The notes beneath the pieces were generated by a model. That model saw only the letters and a list, made by a program, of their open reading frames with translations. It ran no database searches and was not told where the DNA came from. A program made the position numbers and the translations under genes. Below, piece by piece: positions 62,740 through 64,000 of a DNA stretch of 64,000 bases; the stretch's first letter is position 1, and the number at the start of each line of letters is the position of its first letter. Origin of the DNA: Erysipelotrichaceae bacterium (lineage in GTDB: Bacteria > Bacillota_I > Bacilli_A > Erysipelotrichales > Erysipelotrichaceae). Where the stretch lies: positions 1-64,000 of the forward strand of contig JAFQZR010000006.1 of the NCBI GenBank assembly GCA_017405785.1. The letters run 5' to 3'.

Positions 62740-64000
62740 GCGGTTGCCCAGCTGCTTTTCAGCCTCTTCCCTGGTGATTTCTCCGTTGTTGTATCGAGCC
62801 ATGGCTTCAACTTCTTTATCACGCATTTTGTAGAATAAGATCAACAGTAAAGCTGACACAATATAACCTGCCGCAGGCATGAGATTATATACTTTCCATA
62901 TACCGTCAATGACAGGCTGAGCCTGAATAGCTGTTTCAGCTATCGTTGAGTCATATCCAAACATACCAAGAGCCAATAAGGCAACAGATCCTACTATGGC
63001 ATTTTTCAGTTTTGAGGTAAAAGTCTGTAAGGCAAACGAGATACCAGGCATACGGACACCGCTCTTATAGGTTCCGTATTCTACGCTGTCAGCTATCATC
63101 ATATAACTGATAACCATGAAGAAGCCTGCTCCAAAAGACTTTATAGCCGAGAAGGCAATATACAGACCATAATTATGATATCCAACAAAATAGCAGGCCA
63201 ATGCGCCGACAAAACCTGTCACTAAAGCGATTGTCAGCAGAACTACTTTGTCTATTTTCTTGCTGAGAACAGGTACCAGAAGGCTTATAAACAATATCGG
63301 CAGTCCTCCAAAAAGTGTCAAGAGCGATGCTTTTGCTTCATCTCCGAAACAGTTACGGGCCATGACAAGTGAAAGTGTTGTTTCAATTGAACATACACCG
63401 ATTATGAAATACAACAACAGTGTGATAATCAGATATTTATTTGTTTTGACATAACTGAACATCTCGCCAATTGTGTATTCCTTCTCGTTTTCAATCTTTT
63501 CGGCGTTTCTTTCCTTGCCTGTAAACAGTAACGGCAGCATGAACGCTGTTCCAAAAGCACAGAAGATTATAGCTCCAAGTAACCATCCGGTCTTAGGTCT
63601 GATAATAGGAATCAATATTGTACCAATGGCTCCACCCAGAATTCCTCCGAAACGGTTTGATGAAATGAGATCTGTTCTTTCCTGAATGTTGGTTGTCATT
63701 GCGGTTGGTAAGGCATAGACAGGAGCATCCAGCATGGTATAAGCAGCGTCAAACAGGATATAAGCAACCAAAAACCAGGCAATTTTCATTGATGGGTTGC
63801 TTAAACTCTTAGGTATGGCAAACATCAGTATCGTAACAACGCCTATTAAAGCTGTTCCAATCTTGATCCAAGGTATGAATTTCTGTTTATTCTTGAAGCG
63901 GGTTTTGTCAACGATTAATCCGAACAGCGTATCATTAACAGCGTCCCAGATCTTTGGCCCAAGTAAAATAGCTGATGCAACCTTTGCATCCAACCCAATG
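62734..64000 (-). CDS. GPH-family sugar:cation symporter, 5' end outside window
   Basis: The frame stays open to base 64000, so the start lies beyond the edge. The apparent start at 63993 is only an in-frame TTG preceded by Ile-Gly codons. About 420 residues are visible, with some ten membrane helices. GPKIWDAVNDTLFGLIVDKTR is the family's N-terminal signature, and RTDLISSNRFGG follows. GPH (MFS) carriers import glycosides, pentosides or hexuronides with Na+ or H+. The hydrophilic tail ITREEAEKQL is typical. Substrate not readable. Confidence 0.88.
   Translation of the reverse strand, partial: IGLDAKVASAILLGPKIWDAVNDTLFGLIVDKTRFKNKQKFIPWIKIGTALIGVVTILMFAIPKSLSNPSMKIAWFLVAYILFDAAYTMLDAPVYALPTAMTTNIQERTDLISSNRFGGILGGAIGTILIPIIRPKTGWLLGAIIFCAFGTAFMLPLLFTGKERNAEKIENEKEYTIGEMFSYVKTNKYLIITLLLYFIIGVCSIETTLSLVMARNCFGDEAKASLLTLFGGLPILFISLLVPVLSKKIDKVVLLTIALVTGFVGALACYFVGYHNYGLYIAFSAIKSFGAGFFMVISYMMIADSVEYGTYKSGVRMPGISFALQTFTSKLKNAIVGSVALLALGMFGYDSTIAETAIQAQPVIDGIWKVYNLMPAAGYIVSALLLILFYKMRDKEVEAMARYNNGEITREEAEKQLGNRL

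Overview
The window is a low-to-mid GC stretch of a Gram-positive Bacillota genome. Clear Shine-Dalgarno sites, cell-wall-binding CWB2 (PF04122-type) surface proteins, an LCP ligase, lrgAB and a MurT/GatD-like pair all point that way. The class is probably Erysipelotrichia or a nearby Clostridia-like lineage; that is an impression from protein style, not a measurement. No rRNA, tRNA, CRISPR array, IS element or phage gene was recognised. Apart from bases 1-209, no stretch longer than 300 bases lacks a gene.

Region 1 (1-3650, + strand) holds a three-gene operon of divergent copies of core proteins: an FtsZ-like protein without the glycine-rich GTP loop, a sigma-70-like protein and a short SepF-like protein. 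A second small unit follows, with a TPR protein and a protein of unknown function. Region 2 (3727-14306, - strand) carries two very large secreted proteins that end in three CWB2 repeats. One combines a glycosidase-like DUF5722 region with a calcineurin-type phosphoesterase. The other is built of Ig-like and CxxC modules. Each has its own well-formed promoter.

Region 3 (14488-26599) is the most unusual part. Three abutting - strand genes encode a double-TIR/TPR tail-anchored protein, a membrane protein with Rossmann (TrkA-N-like) and RyR-like segments, and a TIR/transmembrane/beta-propeller protein. Opposite them lies a gene whose product ends in a CorA-like two-helix membrane module. Three further unknown small genes follow. 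I propose this as a candidate TIR-based signalling or conflict system.

Region 4 (26737-58694, all - strand) is a long run around a surface-polysaccharide locus. It contains complete dTDP-L-rhamnose (rfbACBD) and UDP-L-FucNAc (capEFG) pathways, a UDP-sugar dehydrogenase, several glycosyltransferases, a Stealth phosphotransferase, a GT2-Wzy fusion, two flippases and an LCP ligase. A divergent MurT/GatD-like pair and a BspA-like CWB2 surface protein are embedded in it. Upstream lie mutS, a PTS-like permease whose EIIB phospho-cysteine is replaced, and nadK; downstream lies udp. The polymer probably contains rhamnose, FucNAc and a uronic acid, and could be the wall ligand that CWB2 proteins bind.

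Region 5 (58748-64000) contains a small + strand operon (CYTH, MBL-fold and Nudix proteins), then - strand genes for an M19 dipeptidase, LrgB and LrgA, and a GPH-type sugar transporter cut off by the window edge.
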